A DNA stretch of 64,000 nucleotides from positions 82,884 through 146,883 of the forward strand of contig VIRH01000060.1 in NCBI GenBank assembly GCA_008107755.1, written 5' to 3'. The DNA comes from Rhodobacterales bacterium (lineage in GTDB: Bacteria; Pseudomonadota; Alphaproteobacteria; Rhizobiales; Stappiaceae). Shown here one piece after another: positions 56,336 through 64,000 of the stretch (its first letter is position 1; every line of letters starts with the position of its first letter). The notes beneath the pieces were generated by a model. The model was not told the DNA's origin and ran no database searches. It saw only the letters and a list, made by a program, of their open reading frames with translations. A program made the position numbers and the translations under genes.

Positions 56336-57193
56336 GTGTTATCAAGCTTCCGCCGTTTCCTTCCCAAGCCGTTCCGCAACGACAAGCCGATCATCCCGGT
56401 GGTCCGCCTGCAGGGGGCGATCGGCATGAGCGGCCCCATGCGGTCGACCCTGACGCTCGCTTCCGTGGCGATCCCGCTGGAAAAGGCCTTCTCGTCCAAG
56501 TCGGCTCCGGCCGTCGCCATCATCGTGAATTCGCCAGGCGGATCCCCGGTTCAGGCGCGCCTCATCTACCAGCGCATCCGTGACCTTGCGAAGGAAAAGG
56601 AGAAGGACGTTCTGATCTTCGTCGAGGATGTGGCGGCCAGCGGCGGCTACATGATCGCCCTTGCCGGCGACGAGATCTTCGTTGATCCGTCCTCCATCGT
56701 TGGCTCGATCGGTGTCGTCTCCGCAGGATTCGGCTTTACCGAGATGATCCGGAAGATCGGCGTCGAGCGACGGGTCTATACTGCGGGCGAGAACAAGATG
56801 ACACTTGATCCGTTCCAGCCGGAAGATCCCAAGGAGATCGAGTATCTCAAGAGCCTTCAGCAGGAGATCCACGAGACCTTCATCGACATGGTCAAGACAA
56901 GCCGCGGAGATGTTCTGGCAGATGATCCTGACCTGTTTTCGGGCAAGTTCTGGACGGGCAGGACGGCGGTGCAGCTCGGACTGGTCGATGCGCTCGGCGA
57001 TCTGCGCGGCGTGATCCGCAAGCGCTATGGCGAAAAGGCCGAAGCGAAGCTGATCTCCGCACCGCGCGGTTTGTTCGGACGCCGCGTCTCACCCGGTGTA
57101 TCCTTGGGTGGCACGTCGTTTGTCGACGGTCTGGGCGACGACCTGATCGGCTCGATCGAGAACAAAGCCATCTGGACGCGCTACGGCCTTTAA
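56336..57193 (+). CDS. S49 family peptidase (SppA/SohB-like)
   Basis: The 285-residue protein has the S49 core: VAIIVNSPGGSPVQARLIYQRI, the catalytic Ser102 in VEDVAASGGYMIALAGDEI, VGSIGVVSAGFGF, and FWTGRTAVQLGLVDALGDLRG, which in SppA/SohB lies near the catalytic-lysine region. No signal peptide is evident. GTG 56336 is used because sequence similarity begins there; ATG 56297 or 56246 are alternatives. It is followed by a 61-residue protein gene 48 bp later. Confidence 0.88.
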   Translation: MLSSFRRFLPKPFRNDKPIIPVVRLQGAIGMSGPMRSTLTLASVAIPLEKAFSSKSAPAVAIIVNSPGGSPVQARLIYQRIRDLAKEKEKDVLIFVEDVAASGGYMIALAGDEIFVDPSSIVGSIGVVSAGFGFTEMIRKIGVERRVYTAGENKMTLDPFQPEDPKEIEYLKSLQQEIHETFIDMVKTSRGDVLADDPDLFSGKFWTGRTAVQLGLVDALGDLRGVIRKRYGEKAEAKLISAPRGLFGRRVSPGVSLGGTSFVDGLGDDLIGSIENKAIWTRYGL

Positions 57194-57241
57194 AAAGGCG
57201 CATTGCTTTCGTGATCTTGAGGGCAGGAAAGGGGACTTGGC

Positions 57242-57427
57242 ATGACGGAACTGATTGGGGTTGCAGCCCTTGCTGTCGGCGGCTACTGGATCATGCAGCG
57301 CGTCAAGCGCAAGATGGCCGAGGTCGAGAAGACGATTTCGCGCGCGGCCGCCAAGGCCGATCCGAATGGCCGCGGCACAAAGCTGGTTTTCGATCCGGAC
57401 AGCGGCAAGTACAGGCCGAAATCCTGA
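57242..57427 (+). CDS. small hypothetical protein
   Basis: A 61-residue protein with an N-terminal hydrophobic segment (LIGVAALAVGGYWIM) and a charged body ending in GTKLVFDPDSGKYRPKS. The downstream part resembles no family I know, but its position between an S49 peptidase gene and glyQ recurs in Rhizobiales. It probably sits at the inner membrane. No function is proposed. Confidence 0.7.
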   Translation: MTELIGVAALAVGGYWIMQRVKRKMAEVEKTISRAAAKADPNGRGTKLVFDPDSGKYRPKS

Positions 57428-57508
57428 GGCCTCGGGCCACCTGCTTGTGAAGAACACCAAATGCGGATGACACCGCCGGCGGCCGCCCCCTGCCACCGAC
57501 GGTTCCTT

Positions 57509-58909
57509 TCATTCGCCCGGCTCTTCCATCTTCTTTAGAAAAAGACCCAACCGTGCCTTGTCGCGCCGCGCCAGCAGTGCCAGCAACGTCAGACATGCGA
57601 CGGCCAGACAGCCTTCCGCGATGGGGCTGGCGAGCCAGATGCCATTGGCGCCGACTGCTGCCGGCAAGACGAATACCAGCGGCACGAAGAAGACATAGGG
57701 CTTCAGAAGGCTCAGGAGCCCGGCAACTGCTGCCTTCCCTCGCGCCTGAAAATAACTCGCGATCACAAGGTGCGGCCCGCTCGCAAAATAAAGCCCGACG
57801 ATCATCGGCAGGATATGGGCGATCTCCTCTGCCAGCGCGGGGGCGTCGCTGAAAATCCCGCCGGCCTGCCGGGCGTAAACCGTCAGCAGTATCTGGAGCG
57901 TCAGGCAGTAGCCAATCGCAGCCGCAAGTCCGATGCGCAGAACGCCATCAGAGCGGTGGAGGAGACCGGCTCCGAGATTGTTGCCGATCATGGACTGCAG
58001 TGCCTGGCAGAAGCCAAGCAGCGGCAGGTAGGCAAAGGTCAGGATGCGTGTCACGACACCATAGGCCGCAACGTTCGTTTCGTAGTCGGCAGGCGCGTAT
58101 ATTTGCAGTGCCGTCACGGTTGCCGCCGACCCGATCGCGGTTCCGAGGAACCCGAGCGATTGAGGTGCACCGAGCGCAAGGATGCGGGCCCAGTCGCATG
58201 TGAGCTGCTTTGCGCTAAGGGTTTGCAGGCGAAGGGGCGTGTCGCCGCGTGTGCGAAAGACAACGACGCCCGTCATCGCCAGCACCTGTGCGGCACCGGT
58301 ACCGAGAGCCGCGCCGGCAACGCCGAAACCTAAGCACGCGATCACGACATAGTCGAAGCCGATATTCGCCGTCGACACGACAAGGCTGATGGCGGCCATG
58401 AGGCCGGCCCGGCCTTCGTTTCGCAGGGCATCGCCATGAACCGTGAGCAGGAAGAACAGGGGTGAGAAAAGAAGCGTAATCGCAAGATACTTGTGCGCCA
58501 TGCCCGCGATGCCCTCATCGCCGTCCGCCGCAAGCCGGGTCAGACCGGAGCCGGCGACCAGAAAGAGAAGCATCGCAAGGGCTGCGACCAGCAGGCACAG
58601 ACCATGTGCTCCGGCGAAACTCGATCTCGCATCTTCAATCTGTCCGGCGCCCAGCTTTCGCGCCAGAACGCTGGACATCCCGCTCGAGATCAGGGTGGCC
58701 AGTGACGCAAGCAGCATGTAGGCCGGGAACATCAGGGTCACAGCGCTGAGGGCATCCGCTCCTGCGAAATACCCCAGGAACACGGCGTCGGTAACGGCAA
58801 GCAGACCATTCATGCTCATGACGAAGATGATCGGCAGGGCTGTTCTGGCGAGGGTGGCGGCAAGCGGACCCTGCGTGAACACATTGGCACGGGAAGTGTC
58901 CATGGACAT
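57509..58909 (-). CDS. MATE family efflux transporter
   Basis: The 466-residue membrane protein has about twelve hydrophobic segments in two homologous halves, typical of Na+/H+-coupled MATE transporters (NorM/DinF-like). FVMSMNGLLAVTDAVFLGYFAGADALSAVTL near the N terminus and GFCQALQSMIGNNLGAG in the second half are recognisable. It likely exports drugs or metabolites. It is encoded opposite to its neighbours, with the promoter in the region before glyQ. Confidence 0.92.
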   Translation of the reverse strand: MSMDTSRANVFTQGPLAATLARTALPIIFVMSMNGLLAVTDAVFLGYFAGADALSAVTLMFPAYMLLASLATLISSGMSSVLARKLGAGQIEDARSSFAGAHGLCLLVAALAMLLFLVAGSGLTRLAADGDEGIAGMAHKYLAITLLFSPLFFLLTVHGDALRNEGRAGLMAAISLVVSTANIGFDYVVIACLGFGVAGAALGTGAAQVLAMTGVVVFRTRGDTPLRLQTLSAKQLTCDWARILALGAPQSLGFLGTAIGSAATVTALQIYAPADYETNVAAYGVVTRILTFAYLPLLGFCQALQSMIGNNLGAGLLHRSDGVLRIGLAAAIGYCLTLQILLTVYARQAGGIFSDAPALAEEIAHILPMIVGLYFASGPHLVIASYFQARGKAAVAGLLSLLKPYVFFVPLVFVLPAAVGANGIWLASPIAEGCLAVACLTLLALLARRDKARLGLFLKKMEEPGE

Positions 58910-59204
58910 TCCAGTCTCCCAAAGTCGTCATTTCGGTAAGGGGAGGCGCTCGCATTGCCCCGCTTGCGAAATGCAATGGGGGAGTGGACTATCCGATGAG
59001 TATGCTCAGGACTTCACCGTGACGAACGTCAGCGAGCGGCGGGTGCCTGAAACCTGTTCGCTTGATAACCGGACGTGCTGCCCCGGTCAATCTGGTCTCG
59101 GCCGGGGACTGCCGCCTTGACGTTCCGTGCGCATCGTGGCACCTGTCGCCACCGACCGGCAGGTCCGGCCTGCCTCAGGAAAAGCCATATCTCGGAACAA
59201 ATCC
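58910..59204. promoter_or_regulatory. divergent region MATE / glyQ
   Basis: About 295 bp with no gene. It has a hairpin GGCAGG-TCCGG-CCTGCC at 59158-59174, 31 bp before glyQ, and no T tract. I see no T-box or glycine-rich leader peptide. Confidence 0.35.
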
Positions 59205-60173
59205 ATGACGACTGAAACCCTGCCGGCGCACATGCGCCCGGAAAATTCCTTTCAGGGCCTGATCCTGACCCTCCAGCGCTACTGGGCGGATCAGGGCTGC
59301 GTCGTCCTTCAGCCTTACGATATGGAAGTCGGCGCCGGTACCTTTCACCCGGCGACGACCCTGCGCTCGCTGGGACCGCGTCCGTGGAAGGCGGCTTACG
59401 TCCAGCCCTCCCGCCGCCCGACCGACGGCCGCTACGGAGAGAACCCGAACCGGCTGCAGCACTATTATCAGTTCCAGGTGATCCTGAAGCCGTCGCCGGC
59501 AAATCTCCAGGAGCTGTATCTCAACTCGCTTTACGCCATCGGCCTCGATCCGAAGCTCCATGACATCCGGTTTGTCGAGGATGACTGGGAAAGCCCGACG
59601 CTGGGCGCCTGGGGGCTCGGCTGGGAGTGCTGGTGCGACGGGATGGAAGTCTCCCAGTTCACCTATTTTCAGCAGGTCGCGGGCTTCGAATGCACGCCGG
59701 TCTCAGGTGAGCTGACCTATGGGCTGGAACGTCTCGCGATGTATATCCAGGGCGTCGATAACGTCTACGACCTGAACTACAACGGCATGGAAGGCGACGA
59801 CAAGGTCAGCTACGGCGATGTCTTCCTGCAGGCCGAACAGGAATATTCGCGCCACAATTTCGAGCATGCCGACACGGAAATGCTGTTCCGGCACTTCAAG
59901 GACGCGGAAAACGAATGCCGGGCTCTGCTGGACGCAGGTGCACGGGCGCGCGAGGAAGCAGGCGCAAACGTGCATCAGGTCGTGCTGCCCGCCTATGATC
60001 AGTGCATCAAGGCCAGCCACGCGTTCAACCTGCTCGACGCGCGCGGCGTCATTTCGGTAACCGAGCGCCAGAGCTATATCCTGCGCGTGCGCGAACTTGC
60101 CAAGGCCTGCGGAGCAGCTTTCCTGGAAACGGAAGCCGGCGGTGTCGGCTACCACAATCAGGCGGCAAGCTGA
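59205..60173 (+). CDS. glyQ: glycyl-tRNA synthetase alpha subunit
   Basis: Class II heterotetrameric synthetase subunit; it binds glycine and ATP. The 322-residue product has [18 protein letters not shown] at the N terminus and the class II motif block [51 protein letters not shown] is also typical. ATG 59205 is used; the frame upstream from 59127 is not family-like. The beta subunit gene glyS is not adjacent in the visible part. Confidence 0.97.
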   Translation: MTTETLPAHMRPENSFQGLILTLQRYWADQGCVVLQPYDMEVGAGTFHPATTLRSLGPRPWKAAYVQPSRRPTDGRYGENPNRLQHYYQFQVILKPSPANLQELYLNSLYAIGLDPKLHDIRFVEDDWESPTLGAWGLGWECWCDGMEVSQFTYFQQVAGFECTPVSGELTYGLERLAMYIQGVDNVYDLNYNGMEGDDKVSYGDVFLQAEQEYSRHNFEHADTEMLFRHFKDAENECRALLDAGARAREEAGANVHQVVLPAYDQCIKASHAFNLLDARGVISVTERQSYILRVRELAKACGAAFLETEAGGVGYHNQAAS

Positions 60174-60200
60174 CAGCAACCGGTTCTCGTATTCATGTAA

Positions 60201-60224
60201 TCGGCCGCTCCATGGGGGCGGCCG
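60201..60224 (+). terminator. hairpin after glyQ
   Basis: CGGCCGC and GCGGCCG arms around a short loop, followed by AGCTGTTTG. The T tract is weak, so termination is only moderately supported. Confidence 0.55.
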
Positions 60225-60461
60225 AAGCTGTTTGTATGCCAACGAAAACGGGCTCGGCCCGGGCCCGTGAGACTGCAGCCGGCAAACTTGGAACCGTTTT
60301 AAAATCAATGATTTGATGCAAAAATGTCACGGTCTGAAATTGGCCGTAACGTAAGCTTTTCGACCCGTCTCCAGAGTTTGATCCATCTCAATGTTGACGT
60401 CTCGCGCCAGGCCTAGGCGAAGGGACGGCGCGGTTCTGCGCAGCGACTCATGGAGATTGAA

Positions 60462-61151
60462 ATGAACAAGACTTGGACCGGTCTCTGCCGCGTGGCGGCA
60501 GCAGCGTTGACAATGGCGACTGCCCAGCAGGCGCTGGCTGCCGATCTTGGAAGCGAAGAGGCGCCGGCCGGCTTCCAGGCTGTTGCACCGTCAAAAAGCC
60601 CGTGGCAGATCCGCGTTCGCGCGCTGGGCGTCATTACCCAGGACAGCGGCTCCGTCAGTGGCATTCCGGGTTCTGATCTGTCCTATTCGGACACGGTCAT
60701 TCCCGAACTCGACATCAGCTATTTCTTCACCGACAACATCGCGGCAGAACTGATCCTCGGCACCACCTTCGCCAAGGTCAACGGCGAGGGCTCGATTTCC
60801 GGTCTGGGCGAAGTCGGGGAAACATGGCTTCTGCCGCCAACCCTGACGCTGCAGTATCACTTCACCAACTTCGGCAAGTTCAAGCCGTATATCGGTGCGG
60901 GCGTGAACTACACGATCTTCTATAACCAGTCTGCCGAAAGCGCTGACAAGCTGCATGTGAAGAACAGCTTCGGTGCGGCGCTACAGGCTGGGTTCGACTA
61001 CATGCTCGACGACCACTGGGGCGTGAACCTCGACGTCAAGAAGATCTTCCTGGAGCCCGACTACGACGTCACGGTTGCCGGCAACAAGCTGGAAGGCACC
61101 GCAGACATCAACCCGTGGCTCATCGGTGCAGGTCTGACCTACCGCTTCTAA
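60462..61151 (+). CDS. OmpW family outer-membrane protein
   Basis: The 229-residue protein has a signal peptide (cleavage near QALAADLG) and beta-barrel alternation with GVITQDSGSVSGIPGSDLSYSDTVIPELDISYFFTDNIA, LQYHFTNFGKFKPYIGAGVNYT and the C-terminal PWLIGAGLTYRF, which ends in Phe as required for barrel assembly. ATG 60462 follows a ribosome-binding site; the frame allows 60450. OmpW barrels form channels for small hydrophobic molecules. It has its own terminator and looks independently expressed. Confidence 0.93.
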   Translation: MNKTWTGLCRVAAAALTMATAQQALAADLGSEEAPAGFQAVAPSKSPWQIRVRALGVITQDSGSVSGIPGSDLSYSDTVIPELDISYFFTDNIAAELILGTTFAKVNGEGSISGLGEVGETWLLPPTLTLQYHFTNFGKFKPYIGAGVNYTIFYNQSAESADKLHVKNSFGAALQAGFDYMLDDHWGVNLDVKKIFLEPDYDVTVAGNKLEGTADINPWLIGAGLTYRF

Positions 61152-61227
61152 TCAGATTGGGCGCAAAGGCCGCAGACGAATAGCAAATTCGCATAGGGGC
61201 TCGCCCGAAACAGGGGGGCAGGAGCAG

Positions 61228-61265
61228 GGCCCGGAATCGCCTGGCGGTTCCGGGCCCGAATTTTA
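61228..61265 (+). terminator. intrinsic terminator of the OmpW gene
   Basis: GGGCCCGGAA and TTCCGGGCCC form a 10 bp stem around an 11 nt loop, followed by GAATTTTATT. Confidence 0.88.
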
Positions 61266-61528
61266 TTGGGCACTCACGCCGGTGCCGGCCAGGGCTCGCC
61301 GATCCTCGCCCGGTGTGCGGGAAAGGCATCTGGCTCCGAGACCCGTTTTCGCCATCGGATCCGGTCCCGTGCAACTGGTGGGATCAAGCCGCTCGTCACG
61401 TTCAATCAGCGCAGCGGAAGAGAAGGGGCGCTGCGGGAAGGGTGGGGCTGTCGAAACCGGCACCTCAAAACTCCATGACAAGGCGGCAGGCAGACGATAG
61501 GTTCCTCTGCAAATTTTCGGAGATCCAC
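61266..61528 (+). other. region upstream of lemA
   Basis: About 260 bp after the OmpW terminator. No independent gene is recognised; the LemA frame remains open but has no LemA-like sequence here. The promoter of lemA must lie in it; no clear pair was found. Confidence 0.35.
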
Positions 61529-62089
61529 ATGATATTCGCCTGGTTCGCCATCGCATTGCTTGTCGCGCTCTCGCTCGCCGTGATCTTTCTCTACAACGGC
61601 CTCGTCAGCAAGCGTCAGATGGTGGAAGAAGGCTGGAGCGGGATCGATGTTCAGCTCAAGCGGCGCGCGAATCTGGTTCCCAACCTGGTGGAAACCGTCA
61701 AGGGCTATGCATCCCACGAGCAGGATGCTCTGAATGCCGTTACCGAGAAACGGACGCAGGTCACGTCCATGTCGCGGGACGATGTGGCCGGACGTGCACA
61801 GGCGGAAGGGGAACTGACCCAGGCGCTCGGCAGGCTCCTTGCCGTTGCCGAAGCCTATCCGGACCTGAAGGCGAGCCAGAACTTCTCCGATCTGCACAGA
61901 TCTCTGGACGAGATCGAGAACGCAATCCAGATGTCCCGAAGGTATTACAACGGCGCCGTTCGCGGCTTGAACATCGCCGTCGAAAGCTTCCCGTCCAATC
62001 TGGTTGCTTCGCAGTTCAACTTCGAAAAGGCCGAGTACTTCGAAATCGAGGACGAAGCCGAGCGCGCCGTCCCAACCGTGACGTTTTAA
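61529..62089 (+). CDS. LemA family protein
   Basis: The 186-residue protein has an N-terminal membrane helix ([25 protein letters not shown]), then the LemA body: [61 protein letters not shown], and [27 protein letters not shown] 61529 follows GGAG. It is 13 bp before a DUF2207 gene; this pair recurs widely and suggests a joint envelope role. Confidence 0.93.
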   Translation: MIFAWFAIALLVALSLAVIFLYNGLVSKRQMVEEGWSGIDVQLKRRANLVPNLVETVKGYASHEQDALNAVTEKRTQVTSMSRDDVAGRAQAEGELTQALGRLLAVAEAYPDLKASQNFSDLHRSLDEIENAIQMSRRYYNGAVRGLNIAVESFPSNLVASQFNFEKAEYFEIEDEAERAVPTVTF

Positions 62090-62102
62090 AAAGGGCGTGA
62101 GA

Positions 62103-64000
62103 ATGACCTGTTTCCGGCCGCTCCTGACCGCGCTTGTCTGCCTCGTTCTCACGCTTGTTGTCGCCGTGCCGGCCAGCGCCGACGAACGGATCCTGAATTA
62201 CGATTCCGATATCCGCATCGCCCGCGACGGCATCTTGACGGTCACCGAGGCCATCAAAGTCCGGGCGGAGCAGAATAATATCCGGCAAGGCATCTATCGC
62301 GACTTCCCGCTTACCGCACGCGGTGCCTTTGGCCGACAATATCGTGTCGGTTTCAAGCTTCTGTCTGTCCGGCAGGATGGCCGGCCGGCCCCGCATTTTA
62401 CGAGGGAAAGCGGCGCGGGTATCCGCATCTATGTCGGCCAGGAAGGTGTTCTGGTTCCCGTCGGCATTCACACGTACGAGATCAGATACGAAACGACCCG
62501 TCAGATCAGGTTCTTCGACGATCATGACGAGCTTTACTGGAATGTCACGGGCAACGAGTGGATCTTCCCGATCGACAAGGCTTTGGCGCAGGTCACTCTG
62601 CCGCAAGGCGTCGATGCCACCGACTGGACCGCCTATACCGGGGCGTTCGGCGACGATGGAACCGACTTTCGCGCAGGTTCCGCCAACGGCGGCAACCGCG
62701 TTGATTTCGAAACGACGTCGCCGCTGGGGCCGGGCGAAGGTCTGACAGTCGTCGTCAGCATGCCGCCGGGATCCGTCGACAGACCGTCGGAAGCAGAACA
62801 GCGTGCGGCTTTCTTCCACGATTTCCGGCTGGATCTCATCGGCGGTATCGGTGTGCTGCTTGTCTTCGTCTATTACTTGGTGAACTGGTTCAGGCGAGGG
62901 CGGGACCCCGCGAAAGGCGTCATCTTTCCGCGGTTTGAACCGCCCGAAGACGTGTCGCCGGCGCTCGCGAACTTCATCGAGAACCGCGGGTTTGGTAATG
63001 GCTGGGTGGCGCTTTCGGCCGCCGCAATCAGCCTAGCCGTCAAGAAACGCCTGAGACTGGAAGAAAGCGGCGGCGATACCGTGCTTCATCTCGACAAGTC
63101 CGGCCGGCAAGGCGCGGACGCCGGATCGGGCCTGCCGAAAGGCGAGGCGGCCATTGAGAAATGGCTGGATGGCCGAGGTGACGCGCTGCCGCTCAACAAG
63201 GCGAACGGCAAGTCGATCCAGGCGCTGGGCCGGAAGTTCCAGTCGGCGATCAGCAGGGAATACGGCAACGTCTATTTCCATAGCAACAGCCTGCTGGTCC
63301 TGCCGGGTATCCTGATGTCCGCTCTCACGATTATCGCAATGTTCGTCTTTCTGGACGGAACGGAAGACGAAACCGGATTCATGATCCTCTTCGTGTTTCT
63401 GTCGGTTTTCGCAAGCATATTTTCCGGCGTGCTCGGGGGCCTGTCCACACCATCGGGACGGCCGGTTCTTCGGCTGACGGTAATGTTGTTCCTGCTTTCT
63501 TTCGCCCTCGGTGGCGCAGCTCTCTTGGCCCACGTGGTGACAGGTGCGCTCGGCACCCTGATCGCGCTTCCGATCACACTGTGGGTTTTACTGGCGCTCA
63601 ATATCGTCTTCATCTCTTTCATGGGGGCGCCGACGCATCTGGGCCGAAAGGTGCTGGACAAGATCGAAGGTCTGAAACTCTATCTGACCGTCGCGGAGAA
63701 AGAGCGAATGAACATGGCAGAGGCACCGGACATGAGCACCGTGCATTTCGAGAAGCTGCTTCCCTATGCGGTCGCGCTCGGTGTCGAAAAGCCCTGGGCC
63801 GAGGCGTTCGAAAGCTGGCCGTCGAGCGCGGCGGCAGGTGCCGCCACCGCAAGCGCCTACAGTCCGGGCTGGTATTCGGGTCGAAGCTTCGATGCCCGGC
63901 ATATTTCCGACAGCGTCGGCCGCACGGCGAGCTCGATGGCCGGGGCGTTTGAATCGTCCCTTCCGGTGACGTCATCCTCCAGTTCCGGCTCCTCCCTCCG
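62103..64000 (+). CDS. DUF2207 domain membrane protein (3' end beyond window)
   Basis: The frame opens at ATG 62103, 13 bp after lemA, and is still open at the window end, giving at least 632 residues. A signal peptide ([20 protein letters not shown]) precedes the N-terminal DUF2207 domain ([41 protein letters not shown]). Several membrane segments follow (about 250, 400, 425, 465, 490). A serine- and glycine-rich stretch begins near the end. The protein is the usual LemA neighbour; its function is unknown. Confidence 0.9.
   Translation, partial: MTCFRPLLTALVCLVLTLVVAVPASADERILNYDSDIRIARDGILTVTEAIKVRAEQNNIRQGIYRDFPLTARGAFGRQYRVGFKLLSVRQDGRPAPHFTRESGAGIRIYVGQEGVLVPVGIHTYEIRYETTRQIRFFDDHDELYWNVTGNEWIFPIDKALAQVTLPQGVDATDWTAYTGAFGDDGTDFRAGSANGGNRVDFETTSPLGPGEGLTVVVSMPPGSVDRPSEAEQRAAFFHDFRLDLIGGIGVLLVFVYYLVNWFRRGRDPAKGVIFPRFEPPEDVSPALANFIENRGFGNGWVALSAAAISLAVKKRLRLEESGGDTVLHLDKSGRQGADAGSGLPKGEAAIEKWLDGRGDALPLNKANGKSIQALGRKFQSAISREYGNVYFHSNSLLVLPGILMSALTIIAMFVFLDGTEDETGFMILFVFLSVFASIFSGVLGGLSTPSGRPVLRLTVMLFLLSFALGGAALLAHVVTGALGTLIALPITLWVLLALNIVFISFMGAPTHLGRKVLDKIEGLKLYLTVAEKERMNMAEAPDMSTVHFEKLLPYAVALGVEKPWAEAFESWPSSAAAGAATASAYSPGWYSGRSFDARHISDSVGRTASSMAGAFESSLPVTSSSSSGSSL

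Noticed and set aside
58910..59204. T-box or glycine-responsive element before glyQ
   Set aside because: No T-box sequence, glycine aptamer core or glycine-rich short frame is visible; only a hairpin without a T tract.

Overview
The window is gene-dense, mostly high-GC chromosomal DNA from an alphaproteobacterium, most likely of the Hyphomicrobiales (Rhizobiales) and plausibly a marine Stappiaceae member (Roseibium/Labrenzia/Stappia-like). This rests on a CcrM-type GANTC methyltransferase, F0 ATP synthase genes with both b' and b subunits, a split glycine decarboxylase (gcvPA/gcvPB), the choline-kinase-like ThrB, an Irr-type iron box and the mutY-DUF721-dsbA-smc gene order. The genus is inference. 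I see no prophage, insertion sequence, CRISPR array, tRNA or rRNA.

Layout. 1-5.6 kb: 3' end of thrC, an M16 peptidase, a GNAT acetyltransferase and a 7TM-PAS-GGDEF-EAL protein. 5.7-9.1 kb (minus strand): lipid kinase, rnhA, thrB, ispH. 9.3-15.5 kb: a lipoprotein, then a tandem glycine riboswitch and the glycine-cleavage operon gcvT-gcvH-osmC-like-gcvPA-gcvPB. 15.9-18.1 kb: a hemerythrin-like protein and tyrS; tyrS is preceded by what looks like a complete tyrosine leader-peptide attenuator and followed by a candidate structured RNA. 18.4-20.8 kb: an H-NOX gas sensor paired with a GGDEF-EAL protein. 21-28.3 kb: ccrM, a Tag-family glycosylase, an amino-acid ABC permease and binding protein, amn, a Gfo/Idh/MocA oxidoreductase and bfr with an Irr box. 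28.5-35.4 kb: a 2OG-Fe(II) oxygenase, mutY, a DciA-like gene, a DsbA-like oxidoreductase and smc. 35.6-38.2 kb: atpI-B-E-F'-F. 38.4-49.5 kb: rnhB, a radical SAM protein, a glycosyltransferase, moaB, an aminotransferase, a ceramidase-like protein, maeB, a chorismate mutase, a sugar dehydrogenase and a DEAD-box helicase. 49.5-51.2 kb: a 1.7 kb stretch without a convincing gene, holding tandem inverted-end repeats, an AT-rich block and two near-identical hairpins. 51.2-64 kb: a small membrane protein, ETF-QO, a uracil-DNA glycosylase, two PilZ paralogues, an S49 peptidase, a MATE transporter, glyQ, an outer-membrane protein, LemA and a DUF2207 protein cut by the window end.

Themes. Glycine is sensed by RNA in front of its degradation operon, and tyrosyl-tRNA charging is probably sensed in front of tyrS. 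Cyclic-di-GMP recurs: two GGDEF-EAL proteins, one coupled to a NO/O2 sensor, and two PilZ proteins. Iron is represented by bfr with its Irr box and a nearby 2OG oxygenase. The best candidates for undescribed biology are the tyrS attenuator (16.5-16.66 kb), the three-way-junction RNA after tyrS (17.99-18.10 kb), the OsmC-like gene directly behind gcvH, and the 49.6-51.2 kb non-coding block.
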